DNA of 64,000 nucleotides from Arachis hypogaea (Eukaryota > Streptophyta > Magnoliopsida > Fabales > Fabaceae), in assembly GCF_003086295.3 (NCBI RefSeq), contig NC_092053.1, forward strand, positions 89,252,745-89,316,744, read 5' to 3'. The notes under the pieces are model-generated. The model searched no databases. It was not told where the DNA came from and saw only the letters and a program-made list of their open reading frames with translations. A program made the position numbers and the translations under genes. Shown here piece by piece: positions 23,041-34,866 of the stretch (the stretch's first letter is position 1; every line of letters begins with the position of its first letter).

Positions 23041-23059
23041 CTAGTGTAATTGGTTCGCG

Positions 23060-23500
23060 AGACCGGCGCGCGCGCGCCATGCACGCGTGCGCATGCATGG
23101 GCAAAAATTAGCAGGGGCGCGGACGCGCACAGTGTGCAGACGCGTGAAGTGGTGGTGTGCAGGTGTGCGCGCAAGCGCCAAGTGTGCTTGCGTGTGTGGT
23201 TGGGTTGTGCCCTCAGCATAAGTTGGGCACAACTTTGGCTGAACTCTCGGGAAAAAGTACCAGAAGATGAATTTTCACGATCGACGCGGACGCGCACGGT
23301 GTGCTGGCGCGCCGATATGCATTTTGTCTGAGGTGCGCGTGCACGCCAGGTGCACGTACGCACGAGTCGAGTTAGGCCATTGGCATGATATTAGCCCAGT
23401 TTGGGCATAACTCTCGAAAAAATGGCTCAGAATTTGCACAACTCTCTGGAAAATGACCCAGGAGCTGCGAATGCGTACAAGCACGTACGCGCATAGTGCG
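23060..23500. repeat. CG-rich palindrome array, internal (A)
   Basis: About six degenerate palindrome pairs such as GACGCGCAC-AGT-GTGCAGACGCGT, with AT-richer spacers. They lie between the end of integrase (23863) and the PTP leader, and are less regular than in B/C or A2. Confidence 0.65.
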
Positions 23501-23862
23501 CACACGCGCCCCCCTCCCTTTTTTTTAGAGACATGAAGGATGCCTAATTATCATGAATTTAGTGGTTAAACAAGCCAAAGGGGTCAAAAACACCCAAAAC
23601 TCAATGCAAAACCCAAAGATGGGGTGTTCTTCTACTACACAATCAATCCATCCATTGAAAAATCAATGCAAATCTTCATGAACAAGTTATATAAGGTACT
23701 CACAATAAAATCTAATCAAACAAAACTATAGCTAAGCAATCACAAAATAATGAAGAATTCAAGAATTAAATACAAAAGGGTAAAAAGGATAGATCTCACC
23801 ATGGTGGGGTGTCTCCCACCTAGCACTTTTGTTTAATGTCCTTAAGTTGGACTTTCACTAGC

Positions 23863-24673
23863 TCATTGCTCTTTGCCAAGAGCTGCATCTTCCAAAAGAA
23901 ATACCTCAATCTCCTTGTTACTTTTTATTTGCTCACCATGATACAACTTGAGACGGTGCCCATTGACCTTGAAGATATCCGGACTTGAGGGATGGCGCAA
24001 ATGGTAAACCCCATAGGGTTCCGCTTTCTCCACTTGATATGGGCCTTCCCATTTTGACCTTAGTTTTTCGGGCAACAATCTCAAATTAGAATTGTAAAGG
24101 AGGACTAGATTACCGGCTTTAAATTCTTTACCTCTTATGTTCTTATCATGCACGGCTTTCATTTTCTCCTTGTAAGGTCTAGAATTCTCATAAGCTTTAA
24201 GCCTTAAACATTCCAACTCCGCTAGTTGTAGCTTCCTCCCAACTCCGGCTCCACCCAAACTCGGATTGCACTCCTTGATGGCCCAATATGCCTTGTGCTC
24301 TATCTCCACCGGTAAGTAGCAAGCTTTGCCATACACCAACCGAAAGGGACTCATGCCAATTGGCGTTTTGTATGCCGTTCGGTAGGCCCATAATGCATTG
24401 GTGAGCTTAGCACTCCAATCTTTCCTATTGGGCTTCACAATCCTTTCCAATATGCGTTTAATCTCCCGATTGGAAACCTCGGCTTGGCCGTTTGTCTGTA
24501 GGTGGTAGGCCATAGCTACTTTATGCATGATGTCGTATTTCTTCATTAGCCCTTCCATTTTCTTATTGAAAAAATGTGAATCTTGGTCACTCACAATTGC
24601 TCGTGGCGACCCAAATCTACAAATGATGTTATTTTTCACAAAGAAAAGGACCACATTAGCATCATCCGTCCGG
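23863..24673 (-). pseudogene. Integrase C-terminal part of element A
   Basis: Continues the integrase interrupted by B. It contains the second catalytic Asp (VSDQDSHF; the usual Gly after Asp is Gln here), the likely catalytic Glu region ([16 protein letters not shown]) and conserved Ty3 blocks ([32 protein letters not shown]). The C-terminal domain contains [22 protein letters not shown]. It is open from the ATGGG duplication down to its stop at 23863. Gene truncated only by the insertion; the rest lies right of 53604. Confidence 0.9.
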
Positions 24674-24678
24674 ATGGG

Positions 24679-26217
24679 TGAAAGAGCGGAAGATTGATGG
24701 TTTAGAGGTCATAGTAAACTCTCGTTGTAAGTATAGTTACTAAACCAAGCAATCAACCTTTCTTGCAAACGTTTTGGTTGTCACAAGTAACAAACCCCTA
24801 AATAAATTGATAACCGAAGTATTCAAACCTCGGGTCATCTTCTCAAGGAACTGCAGGGAAGTATGTTCTTATTATTGGTTATGGAGATTATAAATTGGGG
24901 TTTTGAGAATGAAGAGCGAATAGTCTAATTAGCAAATAAAGTAAATGAAGAACAAGCAATTTAAATGGCAAGTAAGATAAACAAATGACTGTAAATAAAC
25001 TTTTGGCAAAGTATGAGAAATTAGAGGTCCTATCCTAGCTATCCTTATCAATGATGATGAGAATTGAATCTTAATTCTACTTTTTTAACCTTTACTAAGA
25101 TAAAGGAAGGTAAAGGGATTAATTGATTTGATCTTCGAATCCTATTTATTTCCTAAGAAAAGATTGGGATTATTGAAGTTCAATTCAATTAACAAAGATA
25201 ACAATTATCATTCATGTTTGAGTTTGATAACTCCTGAGTTACTAATTTCTTAACCAAAACCAAAAGGAGAAAAGTAAATTTACTGGAATAAAAATGTCTT
25301 CAGATGGGAATAACAATAATGTAAATAAGAGAAAGCAATATTAAACTGAAATACCTCAAATAACATTAATTCAAAGATGTAATCTGTAACATGAATGTAG
25401 CATAAGTCAAATAGGCAACATAACTAATATAAGCATTAAAGTATCTGAAAGTAAGAGATAAATATAAAGTAAAAGAACATTGAAACCTGGGATTGAGAGT
25501 TACTCCTAAAACTAAGAGAAATCCTAAATCCTAATCCTAAGAGAGAGGAGAGAATCTCCCTCTCAAAACTAAATCTAAATCATGAAAACTAACTAAAGTG
25601 GCCACTCTCTGAATGGATGCATTCTCCCACTTCATAACCTCTGGTCTATGCCTTCTGGACTTGGAATTGGGCCAAAAAGGGCTTCAGAATTTGCTGGGAG
25701 CATTTTCTGCAATTTCTGGTGCGTGGCCTCTGTCACGCGTCCGCGTGGGTCACGCGGTCGCGTCATTCGGAGTTTTTCTTGTCACGCGGTCGTGTCAGTC
25801 ATGCGACCGCGTCATATATGTTCTGCTCAAGGCACGCCGTAGCGTCAGTCACGCGTTCGCGTCGCGCTCTCTTCGCACTGGCATGTGGCCGCGTCGTCCA
25901 TGCGATCGCATGGATGCCAGTTTCTTCACAAACTCCGTTTTATGCTTTCCTTCCATTTTTGTATGTTTCCTTTCCATCCTTTGAGTCATTTCTGCCTTAG
26001 AAGATCTAAAACTACTCAACACACTAATCACAACATCGAATGGAAATAAAGGTAATTAAAATAATTAATTTTAAAGCATAGGAAACATGTTTTTCACATA
26101 CATCACATAATAAGTAAGGGAAAGTAAAACCATGCAAATAATATGAATAAGTGGGTGAAGGATTGAATAAATCACTCAGATTAAGCACAAAATATATCAT
26201 AAAATATGGGTTTATCA
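24679..26217 (-). mobile_element. 3' LTR of element B
   Basis: 1,539 bases, TG...CA in both orientations. It holds the four-doublet palindrome array at 25734-25912. No strong TATA box seen. Confidence 0.93.
25734..25912. repeat. Palindrome-doublet array in LTR (B)
   Basis: Eight 14-base units of type CACGCGGTCGCGTC. Centres: 25740.5/25757.5, 25789.5/25806.5, 25839.5/25856.5 and 25888.5/25905.5: 17 bases within pairs, 49-50 between pairs. Spacers share no sequence. The other B LTR has the same layout at about 53120-53298, and C has it at 38482-38667. Confidence 0.9.
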
Positions 26218-26235
26218 ACCTCCCCACACTTAAAC
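26218..26235 (-). other. Polypurine tract of element B
   Basis: Minus-strand TTTAAGTGTGGGGAGGT directly before the LTR start TGATAAACCC. Confidence 0.8.
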
Positions 26236-27950
26236 AATAGCATGTCCTCATGCTAAGACCAAGAGTAATGTTAGGTTGAAGTGGTTGAATGTCATGCAAT
26301 GCAATCTAATCTAAATGCAACTACCTAAATGAATGATGCATCATGCAATTCTAGTTTTTATTCACTTGTATATAAAGCTTGCATGTAGTTGAATTAATTC
26401 ACATTCTCAAGGAGTCATATATATATAGCCAAACCTTAAATAATGATAAAGCACTTATACAGTTGAGATGGGAGAGAAAAACATTTTATAAACTTACAAG
26501 ACAATTAATAATTCAAGCAGAGATGTATGTTAATGAGCTATTGAACCCTCACTGGATTTTGTGTTTACTCTCTAGTCACTCAGTGTTTATTGGGTTAATC
26601 ACTCTATTCTTCTTTTTATCCTTACTTTCTATAACTTTGTTCTTCATCCAACCAATCAACAATTATAGAATATAGACATACCAAAAATCATGAGGTCTTT
26701 AATTAAGGTTGTAATGGGGCCAAGGTAAAGGTAAAGGTATATGTATAAAGCTAAGTGAGCTAATTAAGCGAATCCTTGATTAGTCTAAGATCTCACCTAA
26801 CATACATATTTTGTAAAGCAAAACTTCTTTACCCAATTTTTCCATATTTTTCCACTTTTGATGTTACATGCTCATGTTTCAATATTTATTATTTTTACCC
26901 CATGTGCATTGCTTTATTTCACATTTGGGGAATTCTTTTTTTTTTGTGTCCCCTTTATTCATAACACTTTTTTTTAATGCACATGGTAATTCAATTATTT
27001 TGATTTCATATGAGCATGCTTCCCAAAACTTTTATTTTGAATTATTTTATTCTTTTCAACTTTTCTACCCTTTTGTTTTTATCATCCATGTTCCCAATAG
27101 GTTTCCCACATGTAAACCATACACAATTTCTATCTTAAGCTAACCAAGGATTCAACTTGAGATTTTTATTTTGTTTTTCTGCTTAAGGCTAGTATTGTGG
27201 CTTATAGAATAAAAGGGATTTAAAGGCTCAAGGGGGCTAACAAGGGTGATGTAAAAGGTAGGCTATTTTGGGATAAGTAAGCTAAAATCAAATAATGGCC
27301 TCAATCACTCTCTTGGTATGTGTTTCTATTCTATAATCGGATATATAGATTAAAACAAAGTAAAGAACACCAGAATACAAAAGAAGGGTGGAACACACAG
27401 GAATAAAAATTATGGTTTGAATGTAACCATACAATTAAGCTCAAAACTCACAGGCTGTGTTCTCTAGCTCAAAAATCATTTATCACTTATGTATGTCATG
27501 CAGGTTTAGTTAAAAATTCCCATTATTCTCAATGTAAAACTTATATTGAATGGCTTTAAAGTTCTAGTGTTTCTCCTTGATGAAATGTTGTTAACTAACT
27601 AACATGTAATGCTATATATACAAGTTGTGTGGATTGTTTCTATTATGTTCAAGTCCCTAGTTTACTTCTTTTTTATATTTTTCAATTTAAACTAAGCTAT
27701 CTTATGCTAAAAAGGGTAAACTATACTAATTAATCCACAATTTCTATAACTTAATAAGTTAGAATTGCTACTAAACTAAATGACTAAAATATGAACTAAA
27801 GTGCAACATAGAATAAATACATAAAAATAGCAATATGTATAAGTACTGAGAAAATAAAAATAAAAAGAAAAAGAAAAATACAGAAAAGTAGCAAAATAAA
27901 TAAAAAGAATATGTAGTGGTTCACCAAAAAAAAAGAACGCCAGAGATGGC
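26236..27950. other. Non-coding 3' region of element B
   Basis: About 1.7 kb with no credible frame. It closely matches 38989-40698 in C, so it is a family-conserved untranslated region. Confidence 0.55.
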
Positions 27951-27968
27951 GACCTCCCTACACTTAAA
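27951..27968 (-). other. Internal polypurine-like motif after PTP (B)
   Basis: Minus-strand TTTAAGTGTAGGGAGGTC lies 25 bases beyond the PTP stop and 1.7 kb before the true tract. Confidence 0.6.
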
Positions 27969-27993
27969 ATGTAGCATCGTCCCCGATGCTCAC

Positions 27994-28481
27994 TCAAGCA
28001 GGGTGTGAAGGGGTGTCATCACTGGAAGGACGGGTAGCTGGGGTCTCTGTGGTGGCGATCGGAGGATCAGCCTGCTGCAGAGGAGGTGCTGACTGGATAG
28101 GGATCTCGGGGTCTACAGCCTGAATCTGAGGCGAAGCCTCCTGGTGTGATGCTGCCTACTGGGTGTTTGCCTGCTCTGCCTCGCTCTGTGGATGGGTCTC
28201 TGCCTCGTGATCATTCGCCTCCTCCTCAGATGCCTAAGATGGTGTGTCAGGCCTGGAGGGAATGTCGCCGGAGCGTATCATCAGCTTCAGGTGCTCATAG
28301 CGTCGCTTGTTGCGACGCTCCATCTGGTCAAGCTGTCGAAACAGGCGGTGCACTAGATGATAGATGGGCTCTGGGGCAGGTGGAGGTGCAGTGGTAGTGG
28401 CAGGGGTAGCTGTGGAAGAAGAGGGGCCAGCAGATGGTGTGGCTGTGTCAGCAGTAGCAGTGAGGAAAGGAGGTCTGTAGC
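27994..28481 (-). pseudogene. PTP C-terminal part (B), cut off by element D
   Basis: Runs from the GTAGC duplication to a stop at 27994-27996. It has a Pro/Ala/Thr-rich stretch, then the charged segment FRQLDQMERRNKRRYEHLKL and an acidic, Gln/Pro-rich tail. Two in-frame stops lie in the tail. It continues the reading frame that ends at 47420. Confidence 0.8.
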
Positions 28482-28857
28482 TGATGAGCGGATAATTTAT
28501 ACGCTTTTTGGCATTGTTTTTAGTATGTTTTTAGTAGGATCTAGTTACTTTTAGGGATGTTTTTATTAGTTTTTATGTTAAATTCACATTTCTAGACTTT
28601 ACTATGAGTTTGTGTGTTTTTCTATGATTTCAGGTATTTTCTGGCTGAAATTGAGGGATTTGAGCAAAAATCAGATTCAGAGGTTGAAGAAGGATTGCTG
28701 ATGCTGTTGGATTCTGACCTCCCTGTACTCAAAGTGGATTTTTTGGAGCTACAGTACTCCCAATGGTGCACTCTTAACGGCGTTGGAAAGTAGACATCCA
28801 GGGCTTTACAGCAATATATAATAGTCCATACTTTGCCCAAGTTTAGACGACACAAAA

Positions 28858-28966
28858 GGGCGTTGAACGCCAGTTCTACGCTGCAGTCTGGAGTTAAACG
28901 CCAGAAACACGTCACAAACCAGAGTTGAATGCCAAAAACACGTTACATCTTGGCGTTCAACTCCAA
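28858..28966. repeat. Palindrome array in LTR (D), 31-base period
   Basis: Four units of type CTGGCGTTNAACGCCAG start at 28858, 28888, 28919 and 28950 (steps 30, 31, 31). The same four occur in the 3' LTR from 46137 and in the LTR at window start (863, 894, 925, 956). Confidence 0.9.
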
Positions 28967-29082
28967 AAGAAGCCTCTGCACGTGTAAACTTCAAGCTCAG
29001 CCCAAGCACACACCAAGTGGGCCCCGGAAGTGGATTTATGCATCAATTACTTACTTCTATAAACCCTAGTAACTAGTTTTAG

Positions 29083-29092
29083 TATAAATAGG
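29083..29092 (+). promoter_or_regulatory. TATA box of the D LTR
   Basis: TATAAATAGG lies about 115 bases after the last palindrome; transcription would start roughly 30 bases further on. It is conserved in the 3' LTR. Confidence 0.75.
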
Positions 29093-30147
29093 ACTTTTTA
29101 CTATTGTATTTACATCTTCGGATCATCTTGGTGACTCCGGTTCCCCTCTGGGGCCGAGACCAATGAACTCCATTATCACTTATGTATTTTCAATGGTAGA
29201 GTTTCTGCACTCCATAGATTAAGGTGTGGAGCTCTGCTGTTCCTCATGATTTAATACAAAGTACTACTGTTTTTCTATTCAATTCAACTTATTCCGCTTC
29301 TAAGATATCCATTCGCACCCAAGAACATGATGAATGTGATGATTATGTAACGCTCATCATCATTCTCACTTATGAACGCGTGCCTTACAAACACTTCTGT
29401 TCTACATGCAAACAAGCTAGAATGAATATCTCTTAGATATCTAATACAGGGGACCGAGTCCGAGATATTAGAATCTTCGTGGTATAAGTTAGAACCCATG
29501 GATGGCCATTCCTGAGATCCAGAAAGTCTAAACCTTGTCTGTGGTATTCCGAGTAGGATCTGGGAAGGGATGCTATGACGAACTTCAAACTCGCGAGTGC
29601 TGGGCGTAGTGACAGACGTAAAAGGAGGGTGAATCCTATTCTAGTATGATCGAGAACCTCCAGATGATTAGCCGTGCCGTGACAGAGCATTTGGACCTTT
29701 TTCACAGAGAGAATGGGATGTAGCCATTGACAACGATGATGCCCTATATAAATCTTGCCATGGAAAGGAGTAGGAATGATTGGATGAAGACAGCAGGAAA
29801 GCAGAGGTTCAGAGGAACGAAAGCATCTCTATACGCTATTCTGAAATTCTCACCAATGAATTACATAAGTATTTCTATCTTTATTTTCTATTTATTTATT
29901 ATTATTATTCAAAAACTCCATAACCATTTGATATCAGCCTGATTGAGATTTACAGGATGACCATAGCTTGCTTCATACCGACAATCTCCGTGGGATCGAC
30001 CCTTACTCACGTAAGGTTTTATTACTTGGATGACCCAGTTCACTTGCTGGTTAGTTGTATCAAAGTTGTGACAAATTCTGAATTAAGATTAGAGCACCAA
30101 GTTTTTGGAGCCATTACCAAGGATCACAATTTCGTGCACCAAGTTTT

Positions 30148-30165
30148 TGGCGCCGTTGTCGAGGA
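30148..30165 (+). other. Primer-binding site of element D
   Basis: TGGCGCCGTTGTCGAGGA differs at two bases from the perfect site in B; tRNA-Asp type. Confidence 0.8.
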
Positions 30166-32051
30166 TTGTTCGAGTTTGGACAACTGACGGTTCATCGTGT
30201 TGCTCAGATTGGGTAATTTTCTTCTTATTTTATTTTTCAAAAAGTTTTCAAAAATTTTTCAAAAATATTTTCTTCTTTTTCGTTTTTTCCAATTAATATC
30301 CGAAAAAAAAATTTAAAATAACATATATTTTTCTTCAGAATTTTTAAGAATGAATTCTAGTGTTTCATGAAGCATGTTGAAGCCTGGCTGGCTGTAAAGC
30401 CATGTCTAATTCTTTTGGACTGTGGCTTCCAACCATCAGCATAGAGGCAAGTTAATTGGAATATCAGCTGTTGCATGCCTGATTTATATCCTAAAGCTGG
30501 CTGGCTATTAAGCCATGCCCAACCCTTGGATTGGAGCTTTAGGCCAACATTGAAAGATTCCTGGGATTCTTATTAAAAATTTTGAATTTCTTATTTTCTT
30601 TTTCCTATATGTTTTTCAAAAAAAACTTTTAAAAGAAAATACAAAAAAAAATTTATAAAATCATAAAAATAAAAAATATTTTGTGTTTCTTGTTTAAGTC
30701 TTGAGTCAATTCTTAAGTTTGGTGTCAATTGCATTTTTTTCTAAAAAATTTTCTATGCATTTTTCGAAAATTCATGCATTCATAGTGTTCTTCATGATCT
30801 TCAAGTTGTTCTTGGCCAGTCTTCTTGTTTGATCTTCATATTTTCGTGTTTTGTGTCTTTTCTTGTTTTTCATATGCATTCTTGCATTCATAGTGTCTAT
30901 GCATGAAAAATCTCTAAGTTTGATGTCTTGCATGTTTTCTTTTCTTGAAACTTTTTCAAAAAAATAAGTTCTTGATGTTCATCTTGACATTCAAAGTGTT
31001 CTTGGTGTTCATCTTGACATTCATAGTGTTCTTGCATGCATCACATGTTTTGATCTAAAAATTCTCATGCATTGAGTCTTTTTCATGTTTTTCTCTTTCT
31101 ACATTAAAAATTCAAAAATCAAAAAAATATCTTTCCCTTTTTCACTCATAAATTTCGAAAATTTGGATTGACTTTTTCAAAAATTTTTAAAATCTAGTTG
31201 TTTCTTATGAGTCAAATCAAATTTTCAATTTAAAAATCTTATCTTTTTCAAAATCTTTTTCAAAAATCATATCTTTTTCATTTTTCTTATTTATTTTCAA
31301 AAATTTTAAAAATATTTTTCAAAAATCTTTTTCTTAAGTTTATAATATATTTTCGAAAATATCATCAACAATTAATGTTTTGATTCAAAAATTTCAAGTT
31401 TGTTACTTACTTGTTAAGAAAGATTCAAACTTTAAGTTCTAGAATCATATCTTGTGATTACTTGTGAGTCAAGTCATTAATTTTGATTTTAAAATTTAAA
31501 TCTTTTTCAAAACTAATTTTAATCATATCTTTCTATCATATCTTTTTAAATCATATCTTTTTCAAAAATTTGATTTTAAAATATCCTTTCTAACTTCTTA
31601 TCTTCTTATCTTTTCAAAATTGATTTTCAAAATTTGTTTCAATTAACTAATTAACTTTTTGTTTGTTTCTTATCTCTTTCAAAACTACCTAACTAACTAT
31701 CCATCTCTAATTTTCGAAAATACCTCCCTCTTTTTCAAAAAATTCTTTTTAATTAACTAATTGTTTTAATTTTAATTTAATTTCAACTTTGATTTTTGAA
31801 ATCTAACTTTCAATTTTAATTTTTATTTTAATTAAAATTCGAAATTCTCTCTCTCATCTCCTTCTATTTATTTATTCATTTACTAACACTTCTCTCCCAT
31901 CCAAAAATTCGAACACCACCTCCCTCTCTGTGTTCGAGTTTCTCCTCTTCTCTTCTTTACATTACATTCTTTTCTTCTTCTACTCACACAAGGGAACCTC
32001 TATACTGTGGTAAAGAGGATCCCCGGTATCTTTAGTCCTCTTCTTTTTCAC
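30166..32051 (+). other. Long untranslated leader of element D
   Basis: About 1.9 kb of T-rich sequence with many TTTTTCAAAA words and no frame. Two copies of a CTTAAGTTTGGTGT-like motif lie at 30711-30730 and 30911-30930, resembling the end of the element's polypurine region at 45744-45760. A fragment around 30380-30400 (GGCTGGCTGTAAAGCCATG) recurs near 30495. Confidence 0.5.
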
Positions 32052-34370
32052 ATGAGCAGGAGCAAGGACAAGAATATTCTTGTTGAAGCAGATCTAGAAC
32101 CTGAAAGGACTCTGAAAAGGAAACTAAGAGAAGCTAAAATACAACAATCCAGAGACAACCTTACAGGAATTTTTGAACAGGAAGAGGAGATGGCAGCCGA
32201 AAATAATAATAATGCAAGGAGGATGCTTGGTGACTTTACTGCACCTAATTCCAATTTACATGAAAGAAGCGTCTCCATTCCTGCCATTGGAGCAAACAAT
32301 TTTGAGCTGAAACCTCAATTACTTTCTCTGATGCAGCAGAACTGCAAGTTTCATGGACTTCCATCTGAAGATCCTTTTCAGTTCTTAACTGAATTCTTGC
32401 ATATATGTGATACTGTTAAGACTAATGGAGTAGATCCTAAAGTCTACAGGCTCATGCTTTTCCCATTTGCTGTAAGAGACAGAGCTAGAGTGTGGTTGGA
32501 CTCTCAACCCAAGGATAGCCTGAACTCTTAGGATAAGCTGGTCACAGCTTTCTTAGCCAAGTTCTTTCCTCCTAAAAAGCTGAGAAAGCTTAGAGTGGAT
32601 GTTCAAACCTTCAGACAGAAAGAAGGTGAATCCCTCTATGAAGCTTGGGAGAGATATAAGCAACTGACCAAAAAGTGTCCTTCTGACATGCTTTCAGAAT
32701 GGACCATCCTGGATATATTCTATGATGGTCTGTCTGAATTAGCTAAGATTTTATTGGATACTTCTGCAGGTGGATCCATTCACCTAAAGAAAACGCCTGC
32801 AGAAGCTCAAGAACTCATTGACATGGTTGCTAATAACCAGTTCATGTACACTTCTGAGAGGAATCCTGTGAGTAATGGGATGCCTCAGAAGAAGGGAGTT
32901 CTTGAAATTTATACTCTGAATGCCATATTGGCTCAGAATAAAATATTGACTCAGCAAGTCAATATGATTTTTCAGAGTCTGAATGGAATGCAAGCTGCAT
33001 CCAACAGTACTCAAGAGGCATCTTCTGAAGAAGAAGCTTATGATCCTGAGAACCCTGCAATAGCAGAGGTGAATTACATGGGTGAACCCTATGGAAACAC
33101 CTATAATCCCTCATGGAGAAATCACCCAAATCTCTCATGGAAGGATCAACAAAAGCCTCAACAAGGCTTTAATAATGGTAGAAGAAATAGGTTTAGTAAT
33201 AGCAAGCCTTTTCCATCATCCACTCAGCAACAGACAGAGAACTCTGAACAAAATACCTCTAATTTAGCAAACTTAGTCTCTGATCTATCTAAGGCCACTC
33301 TGAGTTTCATGAATGAAACAAGGTCCTCCATTAGAAATTTGGAGGCACAAGTGGGCCAGCTGAGTAAGAAGATCACTGATACCCCTCCTAGTGCTCTCCC
33401 AAGCAATACAGAAGAAAATCCAAAAGGAGAGTGCAAGGCCATTGAATTGACCATCACGGCCGAACCCACAAGAGAAGAGGAGGACACGAATCCCAAGGAA
33501 GAAGACCTCTTGGGACGTCCAGTGATCAACAAAGAGTTTCCCTTTGAGGAACCAAAGGACTCTGAGGCTCAGCTAGAGACCATAGAGATTCCATTAAACC
33601 TCTTTATGCCATTCATGAGCTCTGATGAGTATTCCTCTTCTGAAGAGAATGAAGATGTTACTGAAGAGCAAGTTGCCAAGTTCCTTGGTGCAATCATGAA
33701 GCTGAATGCCAATTTATTTGGTAAAGAGACTTGGGGAGATGAACCTCCCCTGTTCACCAATGAACTAAATGCATTGGATCAACTGAGATTGCCTCAGAAG
33801 AAATAGGATCCTGGAAAGTTCCTAATACCTTGCACCATAGGCACCATGACCTTTGAGAAGGCTCTATGTGACCTTGGGTCAGGGATAAACCTCATGCCAC
33901 TCTCTGTAATGGAGAAACTGGGAATCTTTGAGGTGCAGGCTGCCAGAATCTTATTAGAGATGGCAGACAACTCAAGAAAAGAGGCTTATGGACAAGTAGA
34001 GGACGTGTTAGTAAAGGTTGAAGGCCTTTACATCCCTGCTGATTTCATAATCCTAGACACTGGGAAGGATGAGGATGAATCCATCATCATTGGAAGACCC
34101 TTCCTAGCCACAACAAAAGCTGTGATTGATGTAGACAGAGGAGAATTGATCCTTCAACTAAATGAGGACAACCTTGTGTTCAAAACTCAAGAATCTCCTT
34201 CTGTAACCATGGAGAGGAAGCATGAAAAGCTTCTCTCAGTACAGAGTCAAACAAAGCCCCCACAATCAAACTCTAAGTTTGGTGTTGGGAGGCCTCAGCC
34301 AAACTCTAAGTTTAGTGTTGAACTCCCATATCCAAACTCTAAGTTTGGTGTTGGAAGTCTATCAAATTGA
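32052..34370 (+). pseudogene. Gag-protease polyprotein of element D, two in-frame TAG stops
   Basis: ATG at 32052 (SRSKDKN), 773 codons with the stop in one frame, interrupted only by TAG at 32529-32531 and 33804-33806. The retrotransposon gag domain covers roughly residues 85-290 (FHGLPSEDPFQFLTEF, VWLDSQ, FFPPKK, QFRQ-type helix with YEAWERYKQL). No CCHC knuckle is visible, unlike in A. After an acidic linker comes an aspartic protease of the Athila kind (ALCDLGSGINLMPLSV, active Asp near 33870; IIIGRPFLAT). Three PNSKFGVG-type repeats end the frame. The stops fit CAG or TGG mutated to TAG, so this looks like decay; readthrough cannot be excluded. Confidence 0.85.
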
Positions 34371-34596
34371 CCTGATCACCTGTGTGGCTCCATGAGAGCC
34401 ACTGTCAAGCTATTGACATTAAAAAAGCGCTTGTTGGGAGGCAACCCAATTTTTATTTATCTAATTTTATTTTTATTTTTATTATTCTTTCATGTTTTAT
34501 TAGGTTCATGATCATGTGGAGACACAAAATAAATCCATAATTAAAAACAGAATCAAAAATAGCAGAAGAAAAATCACACCCTGGAGGAAGGACTTA

Positions 34597-34866
34597 CTGG
34601 CGTTTAAACGCCAGTAAGGAGTATCTGGATGGCGTTCAATGCCAGAACAGAGCATGGATCTAGCGTTGAATGCCAGAAACAAGCAACATCCTAGTGTTCA
34701 GACGCCAGGAATGCACACTTAGGAAAGCTGGCGCTGAACGCCAGAAACAAGCATAGAACTGGCATTCAACGCCAGAAACATGCTGCATCTGGGCGTTGAA
34801 CGCTCAGAACAAGCATCAATTCAGCGTTTAAACGCCAAAATTGCATGCAAAGGCGTTTTACATGCC
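34597..34866. repeat. Palindrome array, internal (D), nine units
   Basis: Units of type CTGGCGTTTAAACGCCAG start near 34597, 34630, 34661, 34692, 34728, 34760, 34791, 34822 and 34851, i.e. steps of 29-36 with most at 31. The first is a perfect 18-base palindrome. They lie between the protease stop and the PTP promoter-like region. Confidence 0.9.

Larger units (their letters stand above)
28482..30141 (+). mobile_element. 5' LTR of element D
   Basis: 1,660 bases. It holds four palindromes at 28858-28966, a TATA box at 29083, and U5 ending in CACCA seven bases before the primer site. Confidence 0.93.

Noticed and set aside
22743..23363. 206-codon minus-strand frame
   Set aside because: Covers the array and CT-rich leader of A; Cys/Arg then Ser/Pro composition without a domain.
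25734..25912. CRISPR-like regular repeats
   Set aside because: Units are palindromes of only 14 bases with variable letters, in the LTR of a plant retrotransposon, with no cas genes.
30148..30165. A real tRNA-Asp gene
   Set aside because: Only the 18-base primer complement is present at these sites; no tRNA cloverleaf follows.
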